Notes: generated from the letters alone by a model not told the origin. A DNA stretch of 64,000 nucleotides from Egibacteraceae bacterium (GCA_030447925.1 JAUJNX010000006.1:1-64000); one strand, 5' to 3'. Numbered from the stretch's first letter, positions 53,507 to 61,893 are shown. Made by a program: numbers and translations.

Positions 53507-53937
53507 CCGACGGCGCCGCCGGGCGCCGCGGGTGCCGCTGATCGCCGGGGGAGGAGGCGGGGCAGGACCACGCCGGCGGCCGTCGCGGTGCCGGCCACCA
53601 GCAGGCCGGGGACGCGGATCGCGGCGGGCAGGCCGGTCCAGCCGAGCAGGCCGGCGACGTCGCCGAGGTCGGCCACGGCCCCGGCCTCGGCCCACCCGCG
53701 CAGCCCGCGCGGGTCGCGCCGGGCGCCCAGCAGCGGTCCCAGCCCCAGGGCGAGGTCGCGCGCCGCGAAGCCCCGGGCCAGCGCGACCGCCTCCGGTCCG
53801 GGCGCCGCCCCCCCGAGCGCGGCGCGCAGCAGCCGCCCCGGCGCGAGCAGCAGGGCGAGGCCCAGCACGACGCGGCCGGCGTTCAGGGCCAGGACGGCCC
53901 GCACCGCCGCCGACTGGGTGGGGGTCAGGTCTGGCAA
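53503..53937 (-). CDS. Small integral membrane protein
   Basis: A 144-residue hydrophobic protein with about four helices (VRAVLALNAGRVVLGLALLL, AVALARGFAARDLALGLGPL, AVADLGDVAGLLGW, GLLVAGTATAAGVVLPRLLP). The TTG at 53937 is preferred because GGAGG stands five bases before it; an in-frame ATG at 53982 would add an unlikely basic run. It resembles the DUF4267-type membrane proteins in layout, but this is only by eye. Function unknown. Confidence 0.6.
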   Translation of the reverse strand: MPDLTPTQSAAVRAVLALNAGRVVLGLALLLAPGRLLRAALGGAAPGPEAVALARGFAARDLALGLGPLLGARRDPRGLRGWAEAGAVADLGDVAGLLGWTGLPAAIRVPGLLVAGTATAAGVVLPRLLPRRSAAPAAPGGAVG

Positions 53938-53963
53938 AGGTTCCTCCAAGGGTCGCCGCCGCA

Positions 53964-53988
53964 GCCTAGGGGTGCACCGCAAACGCCG
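53964..53988. repeat. 25-bp near-identical repeat, copy 2
   Basis: Matches 44515-44539 at 24 of 25 bases (single G/A difference at place 18). It lies in the 111-base gap upstream of both the TTG-started membrane protein and the rhomboid gene. Confidence 0.5.
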
Positions 53989-54048
53989 GGCGGCTCACGA
54001 ACGAGGCGACACGCTCCAGTGGGCCCCGACCGCCGGTACCCTTGGCCG

Positions 54049-54903
54049 GTGGAGACTCCCAGCGCCACCACCGGCACCATCCCGACGTGCTACCGGCACC
54101 CGGACCGCGAGACGCGACTGTCGTGCTCCACCTGCGGCCGGCCGGTCTGCGTGGACTGCGTGCGCAGCGCGCCGGTCGGGCAGAAGTGCCCTGAGTGCGC
54201 GCGGCCGGAGCCGGGGGCCCGGGTGATCACCGCCCACGAGGCGGTCGGCGGGGGCCTGCGCCAGACCGCGCCGGTGACCTTCGCGCTCATCGCCCTGTGC
54301 GTAACGGCCTTCGTGCTGTCCCGGCTCCCGCAGCTGGGGCTGGAGGCCCTGGGCGCGCAGGTCAACCCGCTGGTCGCCGGCGGCGAGTGGTGGCGGCTGG
54401 TGACCGCGGCGTTCCTGCACGGCGGGCTGCTCCACCTCGGCTTCAACATGTACGCGCTCTACCTGTTCGGGCCCGGCATCGAGCGCCAGGTCGGCGGGCC
54501 GGCGTTCCTGTCGCTGTACCTCGGCAGCGCGATCGCGGGCGGGGCCGCGTTCTTCCTCTACGACGTGGCCACCGCCGGCGGGCTCGGCGCGGCGGTCGGC
54601 GCGTCGGGCGCGATCTTCGGCCTCTTCGGCGCCACCCTGGCGGCCGCCTGGCGGCACCGCCGGTCCTCCGCCGGGCAGGCGGGGCTGCGCCAGCTGCTGA
54701 CCCTGCTGGGCATCAACCTGGCCCTGCCGCTGCTGGTCCCGTCGATCGCGTGGCAGGCCCACGTCGGCGGGCTGGTCGCCGGGGTGCTGATCGGCGCCGC
54801 GTGGGCCGCGGTCGGGGCGGGGCGATCGCGCGCTCTGCTGCGCGCCGCGCCCGGCGCCGCGATCGCGGCAGCCTGCCTCGCCTCGGTGGTCCTGGCGGTC
54901 TGA
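54049..54903 (+). CDS. Rhomboid-family intramembrane serine protease with N-terminal zinc finger
   Basis: A 284-residue protein. Residues about 10-50 form a B-box-like zinc finger (CYRHPDRETRLSCSTCGRPV, CVDCV, CPEC). Six hydrophobic helices follow. Catalytic Ser is in GAAVGASGAIFGLFGA and the His in WQAHVGGLVAGVLIG; the conserved HGGLLHLGFNMYAL loop is present. This zinc-finger plus rhomboid build is common in actinobacteria. Substrates are unknown. The GTG at 54049 is chosen because homology begins just after it; an in-frame GTG at 54019 also exists. Confidence 0.88.
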   Translation: METPSATTGTIPTCYRHPDRETRLSCSTCGRPVCVDCVRSAPVGQKCPECARPEPGARVITAHEAVGGGLRQTAPVTFALIALCVTAFVLSRLPQLGLEALGAQVNPLVAGGEWWRLVTAAFLHGGLLHLGFNMYALYLFGPGIERQVGGPAFLSLYLGSAIAGGAAFFLYDVATAGGLGAAVGASGAIFGLFGATLAAAWRHRRSSAGQAGLRQLLTLLGINLALPLLVPSIAWQAHVGGLVAGVLIGAAWAAVGAGRSRALLRAAPGAAIAAACLASVVLAV

Positions 54904-54941
54904 GCGCCCCGCCCGCGTCGGACCCTCTAGGATCGCCGGTC

Positions 54942-55382
54942 ATGACCGACGCCGTGACCGACCGGATCGTGGTGGCCGCGGGACCCGATGCGGTCCTCGC
55001 CGTGCTCACCGACGTGGACGCCTACCCCGACTGGCAGGACGAGGTCACCAGCACCGAGGTGCTGACGCGCGACGGCGCGGGGCGCCCCGCGCGCGTGCGC
55101 ATGGCCCTGGACGCCCGCGTCCTCAAGGGCTCGCTGGTGCTGGAGTACGACTACCCGGAGCCGCTGACGATGCGCTGGCGCCTGGTCGAGTCCGACCTGC
55201 TGCGCCGCAACGACGGCAGCTACGTCCTGGCCTCCCGCGGCGACGGGACCACCGAGGTCACCTACACCCTGGAGGTCGACCCGGCCGTCCGCCTGCCCGG
55301 GATCCTGCGCCGCCAGGCCGCCCGGAGGATTGCCGACGGCGCCCTGAAGGGGATGAAGGCCCGGGTCGAGTCGGTGTCGTAA
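54942..55382 (+). CDS. SRPBCC (polyketide cyclase/coenzyme Q-binding-like) protein
   Basis: A 146-residue START-like fold: VLAVLTDVDAYPDWQDEVTS near the N-terminus, LVLEYDYPEPLTMRWRLVES in the sheet, and a long C-terminal helix (RRIADGALKGMKARVESVS). It would hold a hydrophobic ligand. Actinobacterial relatives are lipid-binding or cyclase-like and mostly uncharacterised. The ATG at 54942 is 38 bases after the rhomboid stop. Confidence 0.82.
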   Translation: MTDAVTDRIVVAAGPDAVLAVLTDVDAYPDWQDEVTSTEVLTRDGAGRPARVRMALDARVLKGSLVLEYDYPEPLTMRWRLVESDLLRRNDGSYVLASRGDGTTEVTYTLEVDPAVRLPGILRRQAARRIADGALKGMKARVESVS

Positions 55383-55424
55383 GCGCACCACCCGCCTCTT
55401 CCACCGCACACCTGGAGGTTCCAC

Positions 55425-56543
55425 TTGGACGTCACCGCCGCGGCGATCCGCACGCTGGTCGACCGCTCGAACGACGGGCTGCCCGTCACGAGCGTCTACC
55501 TCAACACCGACGGGTCGGAGTTCCCGCGCGCCGTGGACTACGAGGCGCGCCTCGACGCCCTCCTGCGCGACGTCCGCAAGATCGCCGAGGGGCGCCCGGA
55601 GCGCGAGCGCGACGCCGTGCTGGCCGATGCCGACGCCATCAGCCGCTGGGTCCGCAGCGACTTCACCCGCGGGGACATCCGCGGCATCGGGGTGTTCTCC
55701 TCCCGCGGGGAGATCCTGGACACCGTCCAGTCCGCGATCCGCGTCCGCTCCACCGCGCGCGTGAACGACCGGCCCTACGTCGTGCCGCTGGAGGTCCTGG
55801 TCGGGCGCGCGTACCACATCGGTCTCGTCCTCATCGAGCGCGACCAGGCGCGCATCTTCCGCTACCGGCTCGGCCGCTTCGAGCAGTACACCGGCCTGGT
55901 CTCCGACGTCCACCGCCAGCACTCGCAGGGGGGCTGGTCCCAGGCCCGCTTCGAGCGCAGCGTGGACGAGGAGGTCCACCAGCACATGAAGGAGGCGGCG
56001 GAGATCCTCCTGCGCGTCCACGAGGCCGACCCCCTCGACGCGGTCGTGGTCGCCGGCCCCCGCGTCGGCGCGCTGGAGTTCATCGACCTGCTGCACCCCT
56101 ACCTCAAGGACCTGGTGCACGGCGACCCGATCAGCGTCGACGTGAACGCGGGCGCCGACGAGCTGCGCGAGCGCATGGAGGAGGTCGAGCAGCAGCTGGT
56201 CAGCAGCCGCCGCAGCGAGCTGCTGCAGCGGCTCGCCGCCGCGCGCGGGTCGGGGGAGAAGGGCGTCTGGGGGCTGCGCGCGGTCGTCGACGCGGTCAAC
56301 CGCAAGGCGGTGGAGATCCTGTTCGTGGTCGAGGGCCACGGCGACCCCGGGTTCCGCAGCGAGTCGGGCGCCCTGGCCCTGCACCGCGCCGACGCCGAGG
56401 CCTTCGGCGCCCCCGTCGTGCCGGTCGACGACCTGCTCGACGAGGTCATCGAGGAGACCGTCCGCGGCGGCGGCCACGTCGAGCTGTTCCGCGACGAGGT
56501 GCGCCTGGACGGGCACCCCGCCGCCGCGCTCGTGCGCTTCTAG
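55425..56543 (+). CDS. Vms1/eRF1-like protein (bacterial release-factor-like family)
   Basis: A 372-residue protein of the bacterial eRF1/Vms1 (BaeRF) superfamily. The N-terminal part (VTSVYLNTDGSEFPRAVDYE) and the middle domain with HSQGGWSQARFERSVDEEVH (about residue 170) contain the GGxSQ-R motif. That motif corresponds to the catalytic Gln loop by which Vms1/ANKZF1 cleaves peptidyl-tRNA. A Pelota-like C-terminal domain follows (LDAVVVAGPRVGALEFIDLL, VDAVNRKAVEILFVVEG). It may free nascent chains from stalled ribosomes. The TTG start at 55425 is set by TGGAGG six bases before it. Confidence 0.82.
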   Translation: MDVTAAAIRTLVDRSNDGLPVTSVYLNTDGSEFPRAVDYEARLDALLRDVRKIAEGRPERERDAVLADADAISRWVRSDFTRGDIRGIGVFSSRGEILDTVQSAIRVRSTARVNDRPYVVPLEVLVGRAYHIGLVLIERDQARIFRYRLGRFEQYTGLVSDVHRQHSQGGWSQARFERSVDEEVHQHMKEAAEILLRVHEADPLDAVVVAGPRVGALEFIDLLHPYLKDLVHGDPISVDVNAGADELRERMEEVEQQLVSSRRSELLQRLAAARGSGEKGVWGLRAVVDAVNRKAVEILFVVEGHGDPGFRSESGALALHRADAEAFGAPVVPVDDLLDEVIEETVRGGGHVELFRDEVRLDGHPAAALVRF

Positions 56544-56569
56544 CCCGCCGTCACGGGGGGCGGGCGGAC

Positions 56570-57517
56570 GTGCCGGGGAGGACCGCCGCCCCCCGGATCG
56601 CCGGCGGCGGCACGAAGGTCGCCGCGGGCCTGGTGGGGGGGGCGGGGGGCGTGGGGCGCGCCGGGCGCCGCGAGCCGCCCCCGGGGCCCGGGGGCCGCGG
56701 CGGGCGGGGGGCGGCGCGGGGCGCCGGCGCGCGCCGCGCCGCGGGGCGCGACGACCTGCCCGTGGGGGTCGGGGTCGCCGGCCTGCTCGACCTCGACGGC
56801 GTGATGCGCTTCGCGCCGAACCTGCCCTACCGCGACCACCCCGTCGCGGCGCGCGTGTCCGCGCTGCTCGGGTGCCCCGTGGTCGTGGAGAACGACGCCA
56901 ACGCCGCCGCCTGGGGCGAGTACCGGGCGGGGGCGGGCGCCGCGGCCCGCTCCTCACTGGTGATGATCACCCTGGGCACCGGGGTGGGCGGCGGGCTGGT
57001 GCTCGGCGACGCCCTGGTGCGCGGGGGGCACGGCATGGGCGCGGAGTTCGGGCACATCGTCGTCGACGAGGGCGGCCCGCTGTGCCGCTGCGGCAACCAC
57101 GGCGACCTGGAGTCCTGGTCCAGCGGCAGCGCGCTGGGCCGGATGGCGCGGGAGGCGGTCGCGGCGGGGGAGGTGCCCGCCGGGTCGCCGCTGCTCGACG
57201 GCACGCCGACGGGCCGGTCGGTGACGGACGCGGCGCACGGCGGCGACGCGGTGGCCCTCGGCATCCTCGCCCGCGCCGGGTTCTGGCTTGGGGTGGGGAT
57301 CGCGTCGCTGGTCAACACCCTGGACCCCGAGGTCGTGGTCGTCGGCGGCGGCGCGATGCAGGCGGGCGACCTCATCCTGGGCCCCGCCCGCGCGGCGGCC
57401 GCGGACCGCATCGCGGGCCGCGCGTACCGCCCGGGGGTGCCGATCGTCGCCGCCCGGCTCGCCGACGCCGCGGGCGTGATCGGCGCGGGGCTGCTCGCCC
57501 TGGAAGCGCGGTACTAG
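56570..57517 (+). CDS. ROK-family sugar kinase (glucokinase-like) with degraded N-terminus
   Basis: Residues from about 63 on are a normal ROK kinase: DLPVGVGVAGLLDLDGVMRF, the catalytic VVENDANAAAWGEYRAG, LGTGVGGGLVLGD and DPEVVVVGGGAM. The zinc motif reads CRCGNHGDLES, so the third Cys of the usual CxCGxxGC is Asp. Before that, bases 56580-56755 are full of G and C runs and translate to low-complexity Gly/Arg/Pro. The ATP-binding DxGGTK start reads IAGGGTK, losing the Asp. This looks like base-calling damage or real decay. The function would be ATP-dependent phosphorylation of glucose. The start is uncertain. Confidence 0.72.
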   Translation: MPGRTAAPRIAGGGTKVAAGLVGGAGGVGRAGRREPPPGPGGRGGRGAARGAGARRAAGRDDLPVGVGVAGLLDLDGVMRFAPNLPYRDHPVAARVSALLGCPVVVENDANAAAWGEYRAGAGAAARSSLVMITLGTGVGGGLVLGDALVRGGHGMGAEFGHIVVDEGGPLCRCGNHGDLESWSSGSALGRMAREAVAAGEVPAGSPLLDGTPTGRSVTDAAHGGDAVALGILARAGFWLGVGIASLVNTLDPEVVVVGGGAMQAGDLILGPARAAAADRIAGRAYRPGVPIVAARLADAAGVIGAGLLALEARY

Positions 57518-57577
57518 GTCGCCCGGGACCGGGCATGCTGGTGGCCTGACCCGCAGGCGGGGACGGAAGGGGGCCGA

Positions 57578-58327
57578 GTGGAACGGGTCGACGCTGCGCC
57601 ACCGCTGTACCGGGCCCTCCACGCCGTCCTGCCGCCGGCGCTGTCGGCGCTGTGGCGGCCCACGGCGACGGGGACCGAGCACGTGCCCCTGACGGGACCC
57701 GCGATCCTGGCCTCCAACCACCTGTCGTTCCTCGACCACTTCTTCCTGCCGATGTTCATCCCGCGCCCGATCTTCTTCCTGGGCAAGAGCGACTACTTCA
57801 CCGGCCCCAAGCGGCTGTTCTTCGAGTCGGTCGGGGTGATGCCGGTCGCGCGGCAGGGCGGCGACGCGGGCGAGGCCAGCCTGCGCAAGGGCCAGGAGAT
57901 CCTGGAGTCCGGGCGCCTGCTGGGCATCTACCCGGAGGGGACGCGGTCGCCGGACGGGCGCCTGTACCGCGGCAAGACCGGCCCCGCGCGCCTCGCGCTG
58001 CGCACCGGTGTCCCGATCCTGCCGGTCGCGATGGTCGGCACCTTCGAGGTCCTGCCGCCCGGGTCCAAGCTGCCCCGCTTCCGCCGCGTCGAGGTCCGCA
58101 TCGGCGCACCGCTGGACCTGTCGCGCTACGAGGGCGGCGAGAACGACCGCTTCGTCCTGCGCAGCGCGACCGACGAGCTCATGTACGAGCTGATGCTGCT
58201 GTCGGGCCAGCCCTACGTCGACGAGTACGCCGCCAAGGTCAAGGCGGGCGAGGTGATCATCGGCTCGGGCGACCTGGAGGAGCTGGGGCGCCTGCTTGAC
58301 GAAGAGGTCCCGGCCCGCAGCGCCTGA
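57578..58327 (+). CDS. 1-acyl-sn-glycerol-3-phosphate acyltransferase (PlsC-like)
   Basis: A 249-residue membrane-associated acyltransferase of phospholipid synthesis. It transfers an acyl group to lysophosphatidate or a similar acceptor. Block I is SNHLSFLDHFFLP (HxxxxD variant, about residue 47), block II FFLGKSDYF, block III GIYPEGTRSPDGRLYRG (about 117) and block IV VPILPVAMVG. The GTG at 57578 gives the full family N-terminus. It lies 60 bases after the ROK kinase. Confidence 0.87.
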   Translation: MERVDAAPPLYRALHAVLPPALSALWRPTATGTEHVPLTGPAILASNHLSFLDHFFLPMFIPRPIFFLGKSDYFTGPKRLFFESVGVMPVARQGGDAGEASLRKGQEILESGRLLGIYPEGTRSPDGRLYRGKTGPARLALRTGVPILPVAMVGTFEVLPPGSKLPRFRRVEVRIGAPLDLSRYEGGENDRFVLRSATDELMYELMLLSGQPYVDEYAAKVKAGEVIIGSGDLEELGRLLDEEVPARSA

Positions 58328-58392
58328 CGCATGTGCGGGCGGACGATCCCGCCTCCGGGGGGCCCGCGGGGGGTGTGGGCTAGGCTCGCCCG

Positions 58393-59646
58393 ATGCGTCT
58401 GGTCCTCCCCCTCGTCCTCGTCGCGGCCGCCCTCGTCGGGCTGACCGCCTTCGCCACCGCCCCGCCCGGCGCCGTCACCGCGGGGGTTGACGCCCCGTCG
58501 CCGCAGGCGCCGGAGCCGCGGGCCGCGGGCGCGGTGGTCGAGACGGCGACGGTGGCGGCGGAACCCACCCCGGCGGTGCCGCCGGACTGCGTCCCCGCCC
58601 CGCTCGAGGAGCGCGCCGGCCAGCTGCTGGTCGTGGGGCTGCCCCGGGTGGTCACCGGCCAGGAGCCCCTGGTGGCGGAGCTCACCGACCTCGGCGTCGG
58701 CGGGGTGCTGATCCAGAAGGCCAACGTCCAGAGCGCCGACCAGGTCCGCGCGCTCATCGGCGAGCTGCGCGGCCGGTCGCGGGTGCCGCTGCTGGTCGCC
58801 GCGGACGAGGAGGGCGGACGCGTCTCCACCTTCCGCTCGATCGTCGGGCGCACCCCCGCCCCGCGGACGCTCGCCGCGGAGCAGACCCCCGAGCAGATCC
58901 GCGAGCAGGCACGGGTGCTGGGCGAGCAGCTGGGCGACCTCGGCGTGGGCATGAACCTGGCCCCGGTCGTGGACCTCAACGACGGCGCGCACGACGGCAT
59001 CGTGGGTGACCGTTCCTACTCCGCGGACCCCGCGACCGCCAGCCGGTTCGCGTCGGAGTTCGCGCACGGCCTCGCCGAGGCGGGCGTCCTGTCGACCGCT
59101 AAGCACTTCCCCGGCCACGGGCGCACCTCGGTGGACAGCCACATCGAGCGCCCCGTGGTCGACGTGCCGCTCGGCGAGCTGCAGGCCGCCGACCTCCAGC
59201 CGTTCGCGGACGCCATCAGCAACGGCGTGCCGATGATCCTGATGGCCCACGTGTCCTACGCGGCGCTGGACCCCGCCCTGCCGGCCAGCCTGGACCCGCG
59301 CGCCTACCAGCTCCTGCGCGACATGGGCTTCCAGGGCGTCGCCATCCCCGACTCGCTGGACATGGGCGCGATCACGACCACCTACAGCAAGCCGGAGGCG
59401 ACGGTGCTGGCGGTGACCGCGGGCGCGGACGCGGTGCTGGCCACCGGCGGGACCGAGGCGCGCGCGATGCGCGACGCGCTGGTCGCCGCGGTGGCCGACG
59501 GCCGCATCCCCGAGGCGCGGCTGAACGAGGCGGCGGCCCGTGTCCTGGCCATGAAGGGCGTCGACCCGGCGCCGATGACCTGCACCGCGGTCACCCCCAC
59601 CACGCTGGCCGCCCGCGCCCACGAGGCGGCCACGCCCACGCGGTAG
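58393..59646 (+). CDS. Exported GH3 beta-N-acetylhexosaminidase (NagZ-like)
   Basis: A 417-residue glycosidase. An N-terminal hydrophobic signal (LVLPLVLVAAALVGLTAFAT) is followed by a Pro/Ala-rich linker and one GH3 barrel. DEEGGRVSTFRS, STAKHFPGHGRTSVDSHIER (His-Asp dyad, about 237) and VAIPDSLDMGAITTTYS (nucleophile Asp, about 319) match NagZ, which removes GlcNAc from peptidoglycan fragments. Export implies it acts on cell-wall material outside the membrane. It stops directly beside the stop of the convergent FGGY kinase (TAGCTA). Confidence 0.87.
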   Translation: MRLVLPLVLVAAALVGLTAFATAPPGAVTAGVDAPSPQAPEPRAAGAVVETATVAAEPTPAVPPDCVPAPLEERAGQLLVVGLPRVVTGQEPLVAELTDLGVGGVLIQKANVQSADQVRALIGELRGRSRVPLLVAADEEGGRVSTFRSIVGRTPAPRTLAAEQTPEQIREQARVLGEQLGDLGVGMNLAPVVDLNDGAHDGIVGDRSYSADPATASRFASEFAHGLAEAGVLSTAKHFPGHGRTSVDSHIERPVVDVPLGELQAADLQPFADAISNGVPMILMAHVSYAALDPALPASLDPRAYQLLRDMGFQGVAIPDSLDMGAITTTYSKPEATVLAVTAGADAVLATGGTEARAMRDALVAAVADGRIPEARLNEAAARVLAMKGVDPAPMTCTAVTPTTLAARAHEAATPTR

Positions 59647-60699
59647 CTAGCGGCGGGGACGGGGGTCGACCCGGCGGGCGGCTGCCCACGCGCCGGCCAC
59701 GTCGCCCAGGTCCCACGCGCCGGCGCCCAGGCCGGCCAGGAGCGCGGCGCCCAGGGCGGCCGTCTCGCGCTCGGCCGGCACGACCACGGGGACGCCGACC
59801 AGGTCGGCCCAGGCGACCAGGGCGGGGCCGTCCGCGGCGACGGGGCCGTCGACGCGCAGCTCGTCCACCCGGGTGACGCGGGGGAGCAGGGCGCCGGGGC
59901 CGGCCAGGGCGACGACCGGCCCCTCGCCGAGGTCCCAGGCCACGGTCGCGACGAACTCCCCGATCCCGGTCGCCCCGGGACGGGGCGGCGACGCGTGATC
60001 CGGGTCCGCCAGCGCCAGCGCGTCGCCGCCGGGCCACTGGTCGGTGCGCGCGGTCCCCGGGGACGCCCCGCCGTGGCCCAGCAGCGCCGCCGCTCCGCGC
60101 GCCGCCACCCCGGTGACGGGCACCTCGGCGCCCAGCAGCGCCTCGGGGTCGGTGACCGCGCCGGCGGCGGCGGACGGGCGCAGCGCGGGCAGCACCCCCG
60201 CGGGCACGCCGACGCGGGCGGCGCGGTCGATGTCCCAGGCGCGGGTGCGCGGGTCGTACAGGCCCGTCGCCCCGGCGTTGGACGGCTCGGTCGCCTCGAC
60301 GTCGCCGTTGGTCAGCCGGGCGAGCAGCCAGGCGTCCAGGGTCCCGGCGGCGAGGTCCCCGCGCTCAGCGGCGTCGCGCACGCCGTCCGCGCTGTCCAGC
60401 AGCGGTCCCAGCCCGCCGCCCGGGGCCGCGGCCACCACCGGCCGCAGGGTGGCGCGCGACCAGGCCAGGACGAGGTCGCGGGGCGTGGCCAGCCCCAGCC
60501 CCGCCAGCCCCGCCGCAGCGACCCCCGCCTCCGCCAGGGCGCCCCGGCAGGCCCCCTGGAGCGCCGCCCAGAGCGCGTCGACGTCGATCCCGCCGCCGGG
60601 CAGGTCGCGGACGGCGCACCCGCGCACCGCCCCGCCGTCGCCGACCACCACCGCGGCCACCCGCCCCGGGTCCACGTCGACCCCCAGCACCTCGGCCAC
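59647..60699 (-). CDS. Short divergent FGGY-family carbohydrate kinase
   Basis: A 350-residue relative of FGGY sugar/glycerol kinases, which are usually about 500 residues. The central segment TLDAWLLARLTNGDVEATEP, SNAGATGLYDPRTRAWD and the LPALRPSA region align with glycerol kinase. The N-terminal phosphate motif DxGTxS is replaced by GVDVDPGRVAAVVV, and part of domain I is missing. The C-terminal Gly-rich motif is AERETAALGAALLAGLGAG. The GTG at 60699 follows GGAGGAGG. Catalysis is doubtful; it could be a degenerate or specialised kinase. Confidence 0.65.
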   Translation of the reverse strand: MAEVLGVDVDPGRVAAVVVGDGGAVRGCAVRDLPGGGIDVDALWAALQGACRGALAEAGVAAAGLAGLGLATPRDLVLAWSRATLRPVVAAAPGGGLGPLLDSADGVRDAAERGDLAAGTLDAWLLARLTNGDVEATEPSNAGATGLYDPRTRAWDIDRAARVGVPAGVLPALRPSAAAGAVTDPEALLGAEVPVTGVAARGAAALLGHGGASPGTARTDQWPGGDALALADPDHASPPRPGATGIGEFVATVAWDLGEGPVVALAGPGALLPRVTRVDELRVDGPVAADGPALVAWADLVGVPVVVPAERETAALGAALLAGLGAGAWDLGDVAGAWAAARRVDPRPRR

Positions 60700-60807
60700 C
60701 AGTTCCTCCTCCGTCGGTGCATGAGTCCGGGTCGGCGGGCGCAGTCTAAGTTGTGGACCCCTTCGCCGGCCGGGCGGGGGGACCGGTGCGATGCCAGGGA
60801 GTGCGCG

Positions 60808-61893
60808 ATGCAGATCGGTGTGCTGACGGGTGGTGGGGACTGCCCGGGCCTCAACGCCGCGATCCGGGCGATCGTCCGCCGGGGCATCAACGAGCACAAC
60901 ATGCGCATGTTCTCGTTCCAGAACGGGTGGCAGGGCGTGCTCGAGGGCGTGCCGGAGCCCCTGACCTTCGAGACCACGCGCGGGATCCTCGCCCGCGGCG
61001 GGACGATCCTGGGCACCAGCCGGACCGACCCCATCCGGGCGGCGGGCGGGCCGGACCGCGTCCGGGAGGTCCTGGACATCCACGAGATCGACGGGCTGAT
61101 CGTGATCGGCGGCGAGGGCACCCTGTCAGCGGCCACCGAGCTGTCGGTGAACCACGGCGTGCCGATCATCGGCATCCCCAAGACCATCGACAACGACCTG
61201 GGCGGCACCGAGTTCACCATCGGCTTCTCCACGGCCCTGGACATCGCCACGGGCGCGGTGGACCGGTTCACCATCGGCTTCTCCACGGCCCTGGACATCG
61301 CCACGGGCGCGGTGGACCGCCTGCACACCACCGCGGAGAGCCACAACCGGGTGATGATGCTGGAGGTCATGGGCCGCCACGCCGGGTGGATCGCGACCTA
61401 CGCGGGCATGGCGGGCGGCGCCGACGCGATCCTCGTGCCGGAACGGCCCTTCGACATCAACCGCATCGTGCGCCACCTGCGCCGGCGCCACGGCAGCGGC
61501 CGGCCGTTCTCCATCGTGGTCGTCGCCGAGGGCGCGGTGCCCGCGGAGGGCACCGTGGAGCTGCCGGAGTACGCCAAGGACGAGTACGGCCGCCCCCGCC
61601 TGGGCGGGCTGGCGTCCTGGCTGGGACCGATGATCGAGGAGCGCACCGGCTTCGCCACGCGCGTGACCATCCTGGGCCACGTGCAGCGCGGCGGGGCGCC
61701 CAACGCCTTCGACCGGGTGCTCGGCACCTCGATGGGCGTCGCGTCGATCGACCTCGCCGCCAAGCGCGAGTGGGGCGTGATGGTCGGGTCCAACGGCACC
61801 CGGGTGAGCCCCGTGCCGCTGCAGGAGGCGACCAGGGAGCTCAAGCTGGTCCCGCCGGAGATCTACGGCGTCGCCGAGACCTTCTTCGGCTGA
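60808..61893 (+). CDS. pfkA: ATP-dependent 6-phosphofructokinase with an internal 18-residue duplication
   Basis: A 361-residue group III phosphofructokinase that makes fructose-1,6-bisphosphate. MQIGVLTGGGDCPGLNAAIR begins the fold. IGGEGTL (Gly, not Asp, at the discriminating place) with PKTIDND suggests ATP rather than pyrophosphate as donor. HTTAESHNRVMMLEVMGRHA and RVTILGHVQRGG bind substrate. The segment FTIGFSTALDIATGAVDR occurs twice in tandem (residues 136-153 and 154-171), directly after the catalytic TIDND loop; relatives have it once. This should distort the active site unless it is an assembly error. The ATG at 60808 is preceded by a weak AGGGAG. Confidence 0.9.
   Translation: MQIGVLTGGGDCPGLNAAIRAIVRRGINEHNMRMFSFQNGWQGVLEGVPEPLTFETTRGILARGGTILGTSRTDPIRAAGGPDRVREVLDIHEIDGLIVIGGEGTLSAATELSVNHGVPIIGIPKTIDNDLGGTEFTIGFSTALDIATGAVDRFTIGFSTALDIATGAVDRLHTTAESHNRVMMLEVMGRHAGWIATYAGMAGGADAILVPERPFDINRIVRHLRRRHGSGRPFSIVVVAEGAVPAEGTVELPEYAKDEYGRPRLGGLASWLGPMIEERTGFATRVTILGHVQRGGAPNAFDRVLGTSMGVASIDLAAKREWGVMVGSNGTRVSPVPLQEATRELKLVPPEIYGVAETFFG
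61213..61320 (+). repeat. 54-bp in-frame tandem duplication within pfkA
   Basis: Copy 1 (61213-61266) and copy 2 (61267-61320) differ only at the last base (CGG against CGC). The junction creates GTGGACCGG-TTCACCATC. Length is a multiple of three, so the frame is kept. Confidence 0.95.
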
